A model generated the notes under the pieces. It ran no database searches. It was given only the letters and a program-made list of their open reading frames with translations, and was not told the DNA's origin. A stretch of DNA of 64,000 bases from Phoronis australis (lineage: Eukaryota > Phoronida > Phoronidae): assembly GCA_002633005.1 (NCBI GenBank), contig NMRA01000184.1:608328-672327 (forward strand), read 5' to 3'. Below, one piece after another: positions 12,801 to 27,800 of this stretch. Each line of letters begins with the position of its first letter. Position 1 is the first letter of the stretch. The translations under genes were made by a program, and so were the position numbers.

Positions 12801-15800
12801 ACTTTATTTTTCATTGTATATTAAATGTTACAACAATGTTGAATTATGGAATTAAAATATGCAGCTACTCTACCTTTTAAGATCCTTGACATTTTGAAGT
12901 ATTTATGTGTCAAAATAATGAAATGAAAAGTATGACTAAAATTTCAGAATTTTATTACAATATTAATATGATGGTGCGAGAGAGGAAGAAAAAGTTAATG
13001 TTTTAACACTTTGTGCAAAACTGTAAATGGTTGTTCATAAATAGAGATTACATTGGGGCCAGGTATGTCAACTATTTCATAACCTTTTGTCACTGCTCTA
13101 GCTCTTTTGTGCACCTTTCCTAGAAGCCAAGCAGTGTAGGTGCTAGTGACGATAATTTTCAAATAAAATCAGCTTTGGCAGGTGCCAAAACAATATTAAA
13201 CCCAGGCATGAAACATCTGTGTAGAACAGTTCAGGCACCGAGTAGCCATTCGGCTTCACATGCGTAGTTTACCTCTGCAAGAAAATAATGCTCTCAACAA
13301 TTTAACCAACTTTCCTGGTGGGGCATCAACTGTCAAAAAAAGCAGTTTGAAATTTCTCTCTTTCATTCTGTGATTGTCATTCCTCTCTTGTCCAACATGG
13401 TTGAACACCTCTCAGGCCTTCACTGACACTTGAACCTTGGGGAGATAACGGCATTGGCCAGTGGTAGTCACATGACCGTTTCATCACAGGTCAGTTGACC
13501 TATGAAAGAATGTTTGTATATAACCTCCAGTATGCTTGGCATTTTACTCCATTCATGCTGTCAGTGAAGGCAACAAAGTACTAGGAGCTGTTAGATAAAC
13601 CGAATTGTGTGTGAGAGAGAGAAAGGGAAACGAAATTACTCGTCATTGATCCTGAATTGAGAATCTGCGAATTGTTTTACCAGCAAGACCGTGGTTGAAG
13701 GTGGATCTAGTGTGTTACATACTGTTTGGAGATGTGTCTAGTAATGCGCAAGCATCGGAAGCTAAAGATTGGGTATCTTGACATGCAGGCTATTCCTAAC
13801 AGGTAAATAAGGTGTCTAATGTATCTAGTGAGTTTGAATGCCCGAACCATTCAGGTGTGAAGGTTTTATGGCGAGAAGAATGGGGTTCATGTATCTTCTA
13901 AAAGTGTCAATGGTTGTGTGAAGTAGGTTTTAAGTTTGATAGAATTTGATGGCCTAATTTGAATTGTGGGGGCCAAGAAAATTTGGGGATTAATGAGGAT
14001 TTAAGTATGACCGAGTGCATTTCAGTGAATCAATTGAGTTTGGGTTGGACTACTAGTTATGTTACTACAAAACTATGAGTTTATCAATCTATTGTGATAG
14101 AAAAAGAGCTTCGCTTTGGGGTTTCTACTCTGTTTGATCTCTACATTCCGACTGTGTGTCCACTGCCTACTGTTCTGTTTGTCATCTTTCCATTATTTTA
14201 CTCACATGTACATTGTTAGTCAGACTGTGCCCGATGGTTTTGAAGCGATTTTAGGTTAAGAAATAATTGGCAGCCTGTAAAGATTTATTGATGAAACGAG
14301 CAATTTATGTGATGATAATAAAAGTGTCTTGCAAGAGTTCTAGCCATTGATGGCCGAGCACTTAGCTAAATTAACATTCGCTATGCAGGTAATTGAAATT
14401 TCATTCTGAGATGCCACTAAATTGAAAATATCCATCAGAACAAATTGTATATTGTGGCATCATATCATGTATGTACTGGTTTTGTCGAAATCAAATTTCC
14501 TGCTAGGTTATGTACATTATTATTGGTCAGCAGCCTGCTATTTAATTGCTGGTGGCAGAAGGTTCTCAGTTGCTCCCTATAATTATGTGTTAAATAATAT
14601 CAAGGAATTTCGTGGGGGCTGGGACTAATTATAAAGGCTCCTGGCACCATGCTAGTATATGTGAATGAGGATTTGCAGTGTAATCAGAGGTGTGTGCTCT
14701 CAATAATTAGAGGGGTTTCCACTTTTTGTTTGGTCGATTCCTTCCATTCCTGCATTAAAAAACAAAAAAACAAGGTGTATTGTTTTTCTATGTTATTCTT
14801 AAGTTTCAGTGATGAACATTTGTTGTAATGTCGTCATTTGGTTTCATTGAATTGATGAACTTTCTTCTCGCCCAGAAGGTTGGTGATGTTTTAAAGTAAG
14901 TGTTTCATTTCTTTGGTATGGATTTGCAGCGAATTTCTTGCAGTAACTTTGACGAAACGAGGGAACATCACCAAGATTAAAAAATATGGTTTTTATTCTT
15001 TAGGGTGGGGCAGGGGATCTCTATAAATGCAGACATGAATGAGTTTTGGAACTTTTGGTTGTTATTTGGAGTTTGCTCTTTGGTCGACACCAACCTTTTC
15101 TTTTAGAAGTGTTATCTCTGAGTTGACCAGGGGTTAGGGACATACAAAGTGTTAGATCTATCAGATCTGTCTGGTGGAGGAGTGTAGTTGTGGTAGGGCT
15201 ATCTCTATTGATGGACTTCTTATCGTTTGTCATTAGCTGACTTCTCTGTGAAATTTAACTTCTTCCTTTTCAATCTTGCCTACAGCATAAAGGTTGTCTG
15301 CATTCGGCAAAATATCTTCAAAACTACTGATTGTAGCTCAGTAAAAGTATTCGTTTTCCGAAAGAAGAAAATCTGTAGAATTTGATTTTTGCCATTAAAG
15401 GGACATACCGGCGAGAAAAATTACTCTGAAATCAGCCTCAGCGTGGAGTCATACCTTGAGCCTCAGTACGCCACTGGTAGATCTAAATCCCACTCTACGA
15501 AAAGGCAGAGTATTTTAAGAAAATTAAACTTGTAAAATCACTTTTCTAGATTTTTTTACTAATGTTTGGCAGGCAACGACGGGTATTAGTGATTTGTAAT
15601 AAACTCACAAAAACAACAGATTTTGTAGATTTACTGCTCTGGTCAAAGCTAATAACTTCAAGAAGTCGATCTCATTCAGTAAAAATCCCATGAGTGTAGT
15701 CGGGTCACATGACCACGTCTTTTTAGTAAAATTCAGCAGAAAAGAATGGTACATCCATAGCAAAACATGGCTATCAGTAATGGCTGAAATGTTGAACCGT

Positions 15801-18800
15801 CTCTATGACATCCTGTCTCCTAGGAAGTGAATTCTGTACAATTTTCAGCTTGGTCGAATTTAATTTGATGTTATTAATGTTAGTGATAAAGTCTCAATAG
15901 TGCTGTTACAGTTTCTAAATAATTTCATTTTATTTTATGTGACTTAGATAAAAAGCATTGAAGTCCTATTTTTTATTGTCCCTCTTGCAAAAGCGGAACA
16001 TTTTAAAACAATTCTTACCAGCGTTGTGGAGATTTTTGTACAAAGCATATGTTTACATCTGAGAACATCATTTGAATCTGATCAACCATTTCTGTGATAT
16101 GATTTTCCATAGTTAGCCAAATTTGGACGGTTTGCAATGGCTTCTCATCACCTTAATCTGTTCAATCACTAATAGTAATATTGCATTCACAAACTGACTC
16201 AAACATTGTCATTTTCGCTGGCATTTTCGCTGGTAGCGAAGAGACAACGATCATAAGGATTACATTTGATGGCGCACTGTATGTGGTTCTCTGACAGTAA
16301 TGTAATAAGACCACCTCAAATGCACACAGGACACAGTTTCTGGAACTTGGATTTTATTCACCAATTTATTGTTGCAAGTTAGCATGCTTTAACATCACTC
16401 TTTGCTTTGAAGGCGTTTCGGATGTTGAAGAAATGTCTATCGAAAAACTACACCATTAGGTTGTCTGGCTAAAATGCTAGTCTTTTTGCTAATCTTGTGA
16501 ACCTAGCCTTCTGTGATCTCATTCATCTTGTAAGCTAATACCAGGATGTATAATTATCTTACTGATATGCGGTCATATTTTATCCACATGTAACCAGATG
16601 CGATACTTTCCGTCAAAAAAAGCATGCCATCTTGTGATATCTGGCGTCAAGTGTAATACCAAGCAACCATTTACGCTTTTGAGAACGTCTGCTGCTTTCC
16701 TTACTTCTAAATTCTCCCTTTTTCGAAATGTTTTAAGTGTTGGTTTCCACACATGTTTGTCAGTTCTTGGATGAGGAGGCAGTCTCACCACCTGGTGAAT
16801 CTGTAAAAATTGTAACTTCAAGTAAATACCTCTAAATTTTTTTGGCCACTACCAATTTCTCAAATGTGGGCATCGGTCGGTTGTTAGTGTGAATATTATT
16901 ATTGTTAACTCATTTCCAAATAATAACACTAATGATTTGTGAAGTCGAACATGGTTTTGGTCGATGTTGTTTTTCACTAAATGGTTAATACTTCCTGGCA
17001 ATAAATAGTTTTGATGTTTACTAGATGTGTTTACAGGACAATTACTGGCAACACAATTGACAACTGTATAAAAGGATAAAAAGACATTTGCTTCAAACAG
17101 AGACTTGAAATCATTTTATATTTTGATGTGATTTTTTAATATTTCCTTGTTGGAGGAGGATTGTGAAACATCCCTATAATTTAGCTTTTCCATCATTTCA
17201 GCTGTATTTAATCACTGTTAAAATATTTTTGTTTTTTTAAAGTCAACTAAGTGACCTCTATTTGAAGTAAAATTTGTGCCTTTTTGACATTATTTAGATG
17301 GATTTGGATTTTTCTGTCTGATTAAGCTCATTCAAGTTTTATAGCAACAGTCTTTCAAACAGAAATTCATGTCTCTATCTCCAACTCAGATTTGGCATGT
17401 TGTGGAAAGTATAACGCCATTTGTGAAGCCAGGTCAGTTTCTGGTTGAGTAACAGGCACTGCTTAATGCTGGTCATTAAGAGACAATCCTCAAATTTCCT
17501 GGAATGTTAGAGGTTGTCTTTCTGAGCATTAATTATTGTAGTCTTAGTCATTGCTAAGCTATCTGTTCAGCTTCATGGGAAAGCCTGAACTGATCTGGAC
17601 TTCTCATATCCAGCATTCTTGGACATTCCTGCTTTGGACACCCACCTAAAAGGGTTGTGTCTCATTTCAGCATCCAGGGGTTCATTTAGGTCCTTTATGG
17701 ACACACTTTCATTTTTTGATGTTTTGAGCAGGATGATTCTGCTAATCAAGGACATATTTAGTTTACACTCCAGTGCATTCCTGGCAATAATACAGCCATG
17801 TGAAAACAAGGGAATCATCTCCATAAAAGGACTGGTATTACCGTGGTCACTACAACTCTTCTTGTCTTCTGCCAGTATTGATATCTCTGACAACGTGACA
17901 ACTAAGCCCTAACCAAATATCCTTTCCTGATCATTTTAAAGTTGAATCGTTCTCTGGCTCGGATTCAATCGTATATGCCACAAAGCGGCCTTATCTGTTA
18001 TCAGGCTGTATTTTTTCAACTATCTCGTTTTTCAGGTAGCAACTGTATTATGCTCCTTGGCTTGTATTTGTTGACTTGTGACTGGCGTGTCTAAGTCAAA
18101 ATTATCAGTAGTTGCTTCTCACTTCATGATAGTCGGCCAGTCTCTTGGTTACAGACGTCAATACACTTGTCAGTTCGAGGAAAGCTAGTTTCTAGTTTTA
18201 TTGAGGCCTTCATTAACATTGACGTTTGGGATTTATACAGCCTTGTATTGTGTAACAACGCCATTAGTACAAGATGACATTGTAAGTGGTCGCTTGTTAA
18301 ATATTTAAATGGTTTTAAGTTTTTTTAAGCAGCTAGTCATGTTTTGTTTGCTCAACGAAGCAATCAATTTCCGTGGCATCTGTTGAAACGAGATGAGTTG
18401 CTGTAAAGCTGCTATAGTCCTGATGTATTGGTTCGTTGATGCATTTAATTTACGCGAGATGTGTAGCTGTATGTTTGTTCATATTAGTAGTTGGTCTCCA
18501 ACCATTTCAGACTGGTTTACTGGACAATTTCTAATTTTAGTCTCACCAGGAGCAACACTTGCAAATGATATGCATTTGATATTGGACTTAAAGATTTGCC
18601 AGTGTCGGATTTCGCGCTGAACAAACTTGTCAGCTCAGGAGTCGTTGTTTGCTACCTGTACGTGAGGTCTCCTAGCCAGTGGTAATCCCGTCTGACCTTG
18701 GCTGACTGGAAAAGAAGCTGGCGTGCAGAAATAAATTTCTGACGCGGTGTCAGCACTGACACATCGGATACTTACAGCCATTGCGTTAAGACCTAAACCT

Positions 18801-21800
18801 GATGTTGGGTTTTACTTTGGTGTATGTGTGACTCATTTATCTTAGAATGGGTGATTTGCTACAGAAGAAGTGGCGCAAATTCTTTGGGAGTCGTCAGAGG
18901 TAAGCAGTCTGACTGGCTCCTTACCTATGGGAGATTTATACTACTCCGATGTTTGATTGGTTAACTCCAAAAAGGATATTCATTGTGCTCAATTATGTTA
19001 TAATTAGTTCAGCTGCCAATGGCCGTCCATTTATTCAACATTTAGCGGTAGTATGGAAAGACACGTTCATACTTAGGTTGAGATGTCAATGCTTGAAAAG
19101 TTCCAAGAGCTAAGTGTGTACTTTAACTATGAAATTCATTGGATTATTTTGTCATAGGCATTTTCCCTTGCTCATCGAGAGTTTTGAGTGTGCCCTGCTC
19201 CTGTGTGCATCTGCCAGTCTGTTAAATTGGCCAAATCGAGGCAATTGTCTGCCATGTAAGAACCAATTTGTAATTTGCTATTCTCATCTCTTGCTGTGCC
19301 AGTGAGTCATTTTGGAATAGTTTTACAGTATTATATCATCGCTGCCCAATCTGAAACGTGTAATAACATCAGATTTTCATATCAACATTGTTCATTGTGA
19401 TCTAGCGATTGCCGGAGATTGTTGCAGTCGAGTGTCAACACTGTAGTTAGTTCCATGAATGAACTCGTTACATTCTTAGGAACCCAACTATTTTAGATAG
19501 CATGCATGACTCTCCAAATGCAATGGCTGACAAATAGCCATGAATTTTCGACATTAGTCGTCCATTGTTGATCTTTGTTTAGAAAACCAATATCAGTTCG
19601 CATGCCTTGCCGTTTACATCAAGGGGGAGATGTATTGTTCTAGGTAGCCACAGGGGGTATGACTAAACAGGACATTGTTTTCATGATTGATAATCGCATA
19701 GAGTGCTTTGTTAATCAACATTTTGGTCTTCATTCATGGCTTAGTCGCTCTGACCACCCTGCCATGGAGTTCATAACCTTCTGCACACTCTATGGGGTCA
19801 AAGCACTGAGAGTGCACACAGACATGCATCCTGGTGACTATTTGTACCTGAAATTCAACCGCAGGTTTGTACACAACTTATTGTCATGGTAACAAAGGAT
19901 TCTTAAGCACAAACGTCTACTTGTTGTCCTAGATGCTGGACTGCAGTCAACAAGTCTGGAAATTTTACCTCAAAAAATGTGTTTGTTTGTGTATGTGTGT
20001 GTGTTCAGGTAGATTCATGCTGTTATGTATTTTTCATGTCCTCGGTTACAAAACTTGTTTTGTTAAGATTGAGTCTATGATCGCTGTGGATACGGTACTT
20101 CCAGAGGCTAACTAAAAACTATGGAGTACTTGTATACTGCTCCATTCCTCTGGGTGTTATGTGGAGACAGGGTTCTGAATTCCAAGGATGAGCTTATGAA
20201 ATATTTATCGATTGTAATTACTTAATTATGTGGCTGGCAATGTTTGCCAGGCTCAGGGTCATCTAAGTTCCCTTTTGATAGATAATCCTGTAGGTGGAGC
20301 TATTTCTGCCCACCCATGAGAGGCGAGAATGGTATTCGTTGGTTGATCTTGTGTGCTTGGCTCATAACTGTTACCAAATTTGCGTGGAATTACCGCATTA
20401 ATTTTATTTTTAAAGCGGTATTTTTGTCATTGCTCAGACCAATTGATTGGTGTCATCGTGTTCTTTACACAGACGTGATTGTGAGTTGCCAAAGAACTGT
20501 CAGTAATTCTTATAACCATTCATGAGGCTTACCTCAGCTGTGACAAGCCAACTTGTAGAGTTTGATCTTAAGCAATAATGACTTGTCACTTCTTTCAAAT
20601 CTTTGAAATCGTCTCCAATTTGACTTGGGAACACTTTGAGACCAATTTCACAATAGTAATTGGTCTTAATCGGAACCGTTGGTTTTTTTGATGGAAGACG
20701 GATATATAGACCTTTTAATATAAGGCATAATTACCCACTGGTTTTTTGTCTCTAAACGAGGCACAAGCAGGACGAAAAAATGTTTTTGAATAATAAAAAC
20801 TCAAACAACTTCATGATAAGTATAATGAAAAGTACGGTAACTTGGTTGTAACAGTCCTCGTTCACGAGGCCTGTAGTCATAGGGTATGTTGTGGCTTCAA
20901 TTGGCACAAATTCCCACATGGTGGGTATTAGACAAATTACGAAATACACAAACATTCTGATGTGAATAATGCGAATGGTTTCAGAGTTTGCCTGGTGTTC
21001 TGGAAGTTAGATGCACTTCTGTCGTCCATACCTGGGAATGGAAAACATTAGGAGGCCTAATCTGGCCAGTTATGACTTCAGATACTGGCATGCGCTTTGG
21101 ATCACAGTTTTTGCATTACTTTGCCAATGGTTGCCTTTGTCTTGTATTCTACTGAGTATTAATAGGTTTAACCCCTGTGGGTGTTGTTTGCACATGCTTG
21201 TGTTTCTGTAATGTTTATAAACAATTAAGTGTTATTGCATGTATTGACCTTCATTACCAGATGCATTTCCTGGAAGTTTCCTACAATGGCTTAGTGTTTG
21301 TGTTATCCTCTGCTAAGCCTGTCCCAATATTTGTAAACATTCCAGCAGGGTTATTGGCTTTCCTCTATGGCTTCAGTCAATGGCTGGCATCACTACATTG
21401 TGTACCCAGGCAGATTAGACCCCAAATTAGTTTCATCCACAACCCATTAGCCACAATAGTACAGCATGTTATCTCCACATCCAAATTGTTGTTTGTGTAA
21501 ACAGGAGACAGGAACCCAACAGGCCTGATCTCAATCCAAGTTCCTGCTATTCCCACTGGATGGGATGGCATTTGGCTTGTTGTTTATCTAGCCTGGATGA
21601 TGACTGGCTTCACATACCTGACTTATTGTCAGCTAGACTAATCACCCCCAAGTAGCCCCTACCCTGCTGTGAAAAGATTCACCTAGACCCACTTAAGCAT
21701 TCCTCTTGCCATTGTGTCCATTGATGGTCACTGATGCAGGCTACAGTAGAGCTCCTACCAAAGGCTTCATCCAGAGGTGTAATAGTACCCTGGGTGATGG

Positions 21801-24800
21801 GTTCTTGCCTCCTCTGTATAATTATACGCTTCTAGAGTTACATTCTCTCGTTTTTTGTCTCCATAGAATAGAAGTAGGCCAGTTGTAGCCCCTTGTTCTG
21901 TGGATTATATGCATAGCATTCTCATGTCAGTGGTCTCCAATCCGTCGTATTTCAAGCTATTTCTTATCACACATAATTTGCATTGACGTTTTTGTTCGAA
22001 TTTGCAGTGAAATCAAACGATTTGTTTAGTATGCTCTATGTTCGTCATATCTATTCATGCGATTCCATAGCAGAACCTCATAATTAATTAAAAATATAAC
22101 AACTCGTTTGTTAATGAAACTGTAAATACTTAATTCTTGATTTTGTCTGAGTACGTCTATTCTTATGTTTACTGCATAATTAATTAAAAATATAACAACT
22201 CGTTTGTTAATGAAACTGTAGATACTTAATTCTTGATTTTGTCCGAGTACGTCTATTCTTATGTTTACTGCTTATTTAGCACATACAATTTGCACATAGA
22301 GGGCTCTGTAATAGATTGATTGAAAACCATCCCTGAAACCAGAAGAAAGTTTTGATGTGTCCTGCCTGGCTTACCCTGCTTGCCTTTGATCTGTTAATTA
22401 AAACTGTGTGTATGCTTTCACTGGCTAGAAGGAGTCTACACAGGCTAGAGAGAATCTACACAGGCTAGAGAGAATCGCTTGCTCAGCTTAGTTAGCTGAT
22501 GAAGTGTGTTAATTAGATGCAAATGTTCTGGGCTCTTGTTTACCCTGTGATTCATTGGTCCAGTTATCTTGTCCTGGTTTATTTTCTATAAACATTCTTG
22601 TAACTCATCTTCCATGTCTTGTTTGTTATTGTATCAGAACAAACAATACCAACTGGAATTGCTTCAGTTGTTGAAAAAACAGGTCTCGACATCACCAACA
22701 TTCCGCGAATGTTTTTGACAAAGGCATCTGGCTTCCACATCTCAGCTGCATTATCACACTTTAATATTAGTATAAATCACCACGCATCAGTTTCTCCCTC
22801 TTTTTCCTGCAGGGCTTGTGATGATTACGCATGGCCCAGTCCAGGTAGCCATACTTCTTTCATCTGCGCGCGGAACCGTTTGGTCAATAGAGTGTGAAAC
22901 TGTGTGACACGATAGCTGAGCTTTCTGTAGTAAGTTGTCAGAAAGTACAGAAAGCAAGTTTAATGGGAAGTGTTCTTATTTTGTCGCTATTCCCAAAGAC
23001 CTTTCAATGGCTCGGATGTTTCAGTTATACTGCTGGTCACTAAGGACCGGGTGGTACTGTTATTTTGGTTAATATGATCTTGAGCCAGGAACAACGTTAC
23101 AGCGCATTTAAAAAAATTGGTTGTCTAGTTGCTGTCTTGTTACAACACATTTACAAAAATTGGTTGTCTAGTTGCTGTAAAAGTTTGTCCGGTTAGTGAT
23201 CAACTATTCTTGTGTCAACCAGTTGCACGACATGTTTCCCGATAAGTTATTTATCAGTTTTGGACTTCACGAGATTACGTGAGATATTGCCGTGTATTCA
23301 TAAAAGAGAACACACGACTTCAACTAGATTTTAGCTAGGTCCTAGTGTAGGTCCTTGCGTTACTGAACACACACCAGCCCTTCCTGTGAGAGAGGCTCTC
23401 CAGGGCTTTGAGTACCTCCTCTCTGGTATGTCAAGAAAACACTCACATTATGCTCTCCTTACTAGTTCTTTTCACTGACCTGTGTAACATATTCTGGCTC
23501 ACTGGTAGTATTGTGCCTCTCTTGTAGGGTCAGGCTCTCATTCAGCCCTGTTGTATGATGGTATTGTTCATTATGATGTGGATTCCTATTCAGTGCTCTG
23601 TTGTCAACCACTGTCTCTGCCTGTCAGTGCAGTATTAACATGTGACTAGTGTAAGAGTTAGGCAAGGGTAGGCTTTGAAATCTTTTGTCACCAGTACTGC
23701 TTTGCTTGGTTTACATATGTTAAGACTTGTTTGAGGGTGGGTTTTGAAGTCTTGACTGACGGTATCTTTCTTATTTTTGAGTGTTCATTACCACGCAATA
23801 GCTTGAAGTAGAGTACATTAAAATCTCACCAATTTGGGACCCAAATGGCGGACAAGTGAAATTTTATTTTATCATTTTTTCCACGATAGATATGTTGATC
23901 CAAATTGATGCTTTTCCATGTGCAAGTTCTATACATCCATTACCATCAGGTGACTTCACAACAATCTTAGAAGTAATTAAAAATGATAATGTGGCAAATT
24001 TGGCAATTATTTTTTGTCTGGAATTTGAAAGATTTTACCGCAGACCCCTTTTCCCGATGATTTCTGTCGCGGTTCTTTTCCGGAATATTCTGTACATTTT
24101 ATTAGTTTTCAAGCTTACTGACTTCATGATTTTCTCCAATTCATGTTCTATTTGTTTAGTCTAGAATTTAGTTATGTTTGTAATCCTTGGAAACTTAATG
24201 CATGGCAAATGGACACTCAGTCATTATTTGCTCTGCACACCACACTATTTGTCTGGTAACAAGCAGGTGAAAAGGCTTGGGTATAAAAGTATTGAGTTAC
24301 CGAACTGTTTTAAATTTGAAAGTCTTGAGGAGCCTGGTCTCAAATTGATAAAACGCTTAACAGTTTCATAATGCTCGCGGCAATACGGGCGTAGAGCTCT
24401 CATTACCTGCATTTCTTTCATTCTTACCTGCATGTTACCATAGTAACGGATAACTGTTGTGAGTCAATACCTGCATTGTTGCCAAACCTGCCGTCTCTGT
24501 GTCTCCACGGTGTCCATTCTGCAGACTGGTCGGTATTTCTATTAGTGCTAGGAATGTAATCAGGGGTTGTTAATTGTCTACACGATTAGTTAATTACTGT
24601 TCAGTCATTGTCTGTATTGACCGAGAAATAAGTGGGCTTGAGTGTCCAATTGAGCTACACCAACCAATTTACCTCGTGACAAAAAACGCTCTGCAGATCA
24701 ATTAATTGCCATCATTGGTTCAATCTTAGCCTGAGTTGAGCAGAATAGATCATATTCGTGGCCTTGGGGAGTGTGCTACATGGTGACAGCCAGTTGAGGC

Positions 24801-27800
24801 CAGTTCTGTTCTGTGAGTGCACCCAACTGGAATTCATTGAGTTATGTGAGTAGGTGCTTGGGAATCGCTGAATGTCGTGGTGTTGCCAATAGCATTAAGT
24901 GGTTTTAATTTGAAAACATTTTTTGCTGGAAGTCTCCTACGTGGGAAAATTAACTAGTGTTGAAGTACTGTAAACAGAGAACGGGGTACGGTGTCGCAAC
25001 TGTGAAGGTCTTTTTAGTGTGCCCCAAGGCATTATGGGTAACCAATTAGACTCTAGCACAATTGGTGTTGTGACCTGTTGAAATATGACACCATTTTTTT
25101 CTACGCTGCTTGAAAAAACGATTTTATCATTGAAGGGTTGCTTTTCATTTGTGTTGTCAGTGTTAAGTTGCACCAGTCATGCTGGCAAGCTGGCGTTGTG
25201 TTTCTTGTTGGTCGGGGGAACGCCACGTCGGGGCCTTGGAAAGGTAGACGATAAATATATTTCTGCAGGTGGATGCATTTCAACTGTCTCGTCTCACATT
25301 CCTTGACCAGATACCTGGAGTTGTTGTCATGTTTTCTGTTGGCATTGTTAGTGCCGTAGGAGTGGCCGATTGTCAGCGAAGCATTTTTGTGGCATGTTTT
25401 GAAAACACTGTTATTTAGCTAAGCTTGTTATTATGCATTTCTAATATTAACCAAGGAGTCATTGTGGGCACGGCACACGTGAGGCTCAATAACTAGTGAC
25501 TTGATAAGTTTTTGCTGCGCTGTAGTCATATTCTGTTTTGCAATCTTCATTGTTGTTGTCACTGTCATCATCACCATCGTCGTCATCATCACCATCGTCG
25601 TCATCAATGTTGTCAAAATAGTGAACATTCCAAAAATGAGCAACCAAAAAGGTAAATGTGTTGAAAATTTTCCCTGTTCGGTGAAGTGCCTCTCGCATAT
25701 GCTGTGCGCACTTATAAAACAGGAAGGCGACACAGACCTGCAGGAAATTGCATCCAGTGTATTCTGTATCATTTTGCTATCAGATGATGTTTTATGATTT
25801 ATGTAATTCAAATGTCAATAACTCTTGAACACTGCGTTTCTATGGTTATAGGTATGATTCACTCCATAGACTGCAGCAACAACAGAGGTCAGTACACGAT
25901 GACCAGGGTCACCTGAAACAGGCTCCATGGTACCAGCCAGGTATACCCAGGTGAGTAGTCAATACAGGTGGTGAAAAACTGTCAGGACAAAGCAGTTGCA
26001 TTTTTCAAAGTTTCGTCATATTGCTACAAATACTAAAAAAGTTACCTTAGAATGTTGTTTTCAGGGCTTGGAATTTTCCGCGGAAACGCGGATTTCCGCT
26101 TTTTTCAAATGTGCTTTCCGCTTTTTTATAATATTTCCGCGTAAAAAAAAATCGGATTTGATATAAAATTTCCGCGGCAAATTCCTTTCTTACCACGGCG
26201 TTGCAGACGACGTTCACCTCGAAAAGCGGAAGTTGCTCTTTTTGTTTCGGAGGAACGTAAATTGTCAACATTGCCGGGGCATCTGGGACAGCGTGGTGGG
26301 ATTTTCAGTGGCGTCTAGTGTTATTGTTAAGCGCGGCGACAAATACTACCGCTCTGCAGCCAAAAATGTGTGGGTTGGGAGTGGACGGGCGAGCTAAAAG
26401 GATGCAGACGCATGCTACTGATGGTGGTAACGTTTTTTTTTTTTTAGTCCCGATTTTTGTCGGGGAAAGGTTCACATTGACCATTTCAAGGCTGGTTATC
26501 GGGCATGATTTGGGCCATAAAAGTTTCAAAGTTTCCGCGTTTTTTGTCATTGGTCATTCCAAGCCCTGTGTTTTGTGTCTGCTGAGCTGCACAAGGCATT
26601 CTAAGGCTGTACTAACAGAGTAAAAAATTCTGAAAAGTTACTTTTGTCAAGAATATTGAAGATGAATTTGCATCGTCTACTGCATTGTATCCTAAACTGA
26701 TAAATGTTTACATTATAACACTTAGGTAGTAACAATGGGACAATGCTGTTATTATTTCGGAAGGAAATCGCTAAAAGGTGATTTTTCAAGGACAGTCTAC
26801 TTTTCTAGAAAGAATCGAATTATTTTACACTGTTGTAAATCATGCCATCAAATTTTCTTTTGGCTGACAAATTTGACAATAGGAAATACCACAGTTCTGC
26901 CATGGTATTCTAAAGAGATGAAAAGGTGTGCTACCATACTTTAATCAAAAGGAGACTAGAAGCAGAAAACAGTGAGAGGCGGGTGTTACCTGCGGAACTA
27001 AAATTCAGCTGTGTGCGTCCCAGTTCTTTGACTTCGTTATTAAGTTTGTTCGCTTTGGTTGCAGAGAAATTGCCCTGGAAATTTTAAACAAAGAAGAAGT
27101 TGGCTCTTTCATCGTTCGTGACAGTACCACACACTTGGGTTGTTTCGCATTATCCGTGAGGGTGCCCAAATTTGACAACCCATCCGGAATAGCACACTAC
27201 CTAATAGTACGGACCAAACGAGGAGTTCGCCTGAAAGTAAGATTACATGTGGGGAATGTTGTGACTCATCCATCGTGTAGGATTATTTGACCCTATTTTG
27301 AATAAAAATGGGCTTGAAATATTCGGTCTATTATTTAAGCTTTTTGTCAACAAAATTTGTCATTCCAGTTGGCACCTAAAGAACCTCCTTTCGCATTTTT
27401 CTAGAAATGTTTTCTCGACCATGTTTTTGGAAACTGACCAATTTCAAATGAAACAAATTGCCTAATTTCCCACTTTTCATAGGATTCTAGTATTGTTGGC
27501 GGTGTTGTCTCGTGGTAGCTATGATGTAGAACCTCAACACTTTACAGTATTAACTTGGTGCCCCCAATCTTATGTGAGGAAATTAGAATATAAAGTTTCA
27601 CTTTAACATCATATGATGTCCTGAATAGTGGAGATTTTACCATTTAGACCAAAGTTATTTCGTAAGTTTTTCGAAAACTGTGCTACTCATGGCAGATTTC
27701 CTGTTCCCCAGTTGACAGTTTCTCAAAACTGTCATTGTCTTGCTCAGCCTTCTTCTGGCAAAGCGTTTGTTGAACGTTCGCCAACCCCAATAGTCTAAAG

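Larger units (their letters stand above)
6833..25851 (+). other. 19-kb intron C of the adaptor gene
   Basis: This stretch separates exon C (phase 2 end) from exon D (phase 2 start). I found no additional exon with convincing protein similarity. It holds repeat family A copies, tandem duplications at 22079-22270, 22421-22476 and 23104-23178, a MITE-like copy near 23260-23400 and a trinucleotide-rich block at 25548-25615. The remainder is unremarkable AT-rich sequence. Confidence 0.6.

Noticed and set aside
22619-22897. 92-codon frame MFVIVSEQTIPTGIAS
   Set aside because: No splice partners in the right phase and no recognisable domain. It does not join exons C and D.
25486-25698. Asp-rich minus-strand frame (DDDGDDDD)
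   Set aside because: It is a translation of the triplet microsatellite at 25548-25615.
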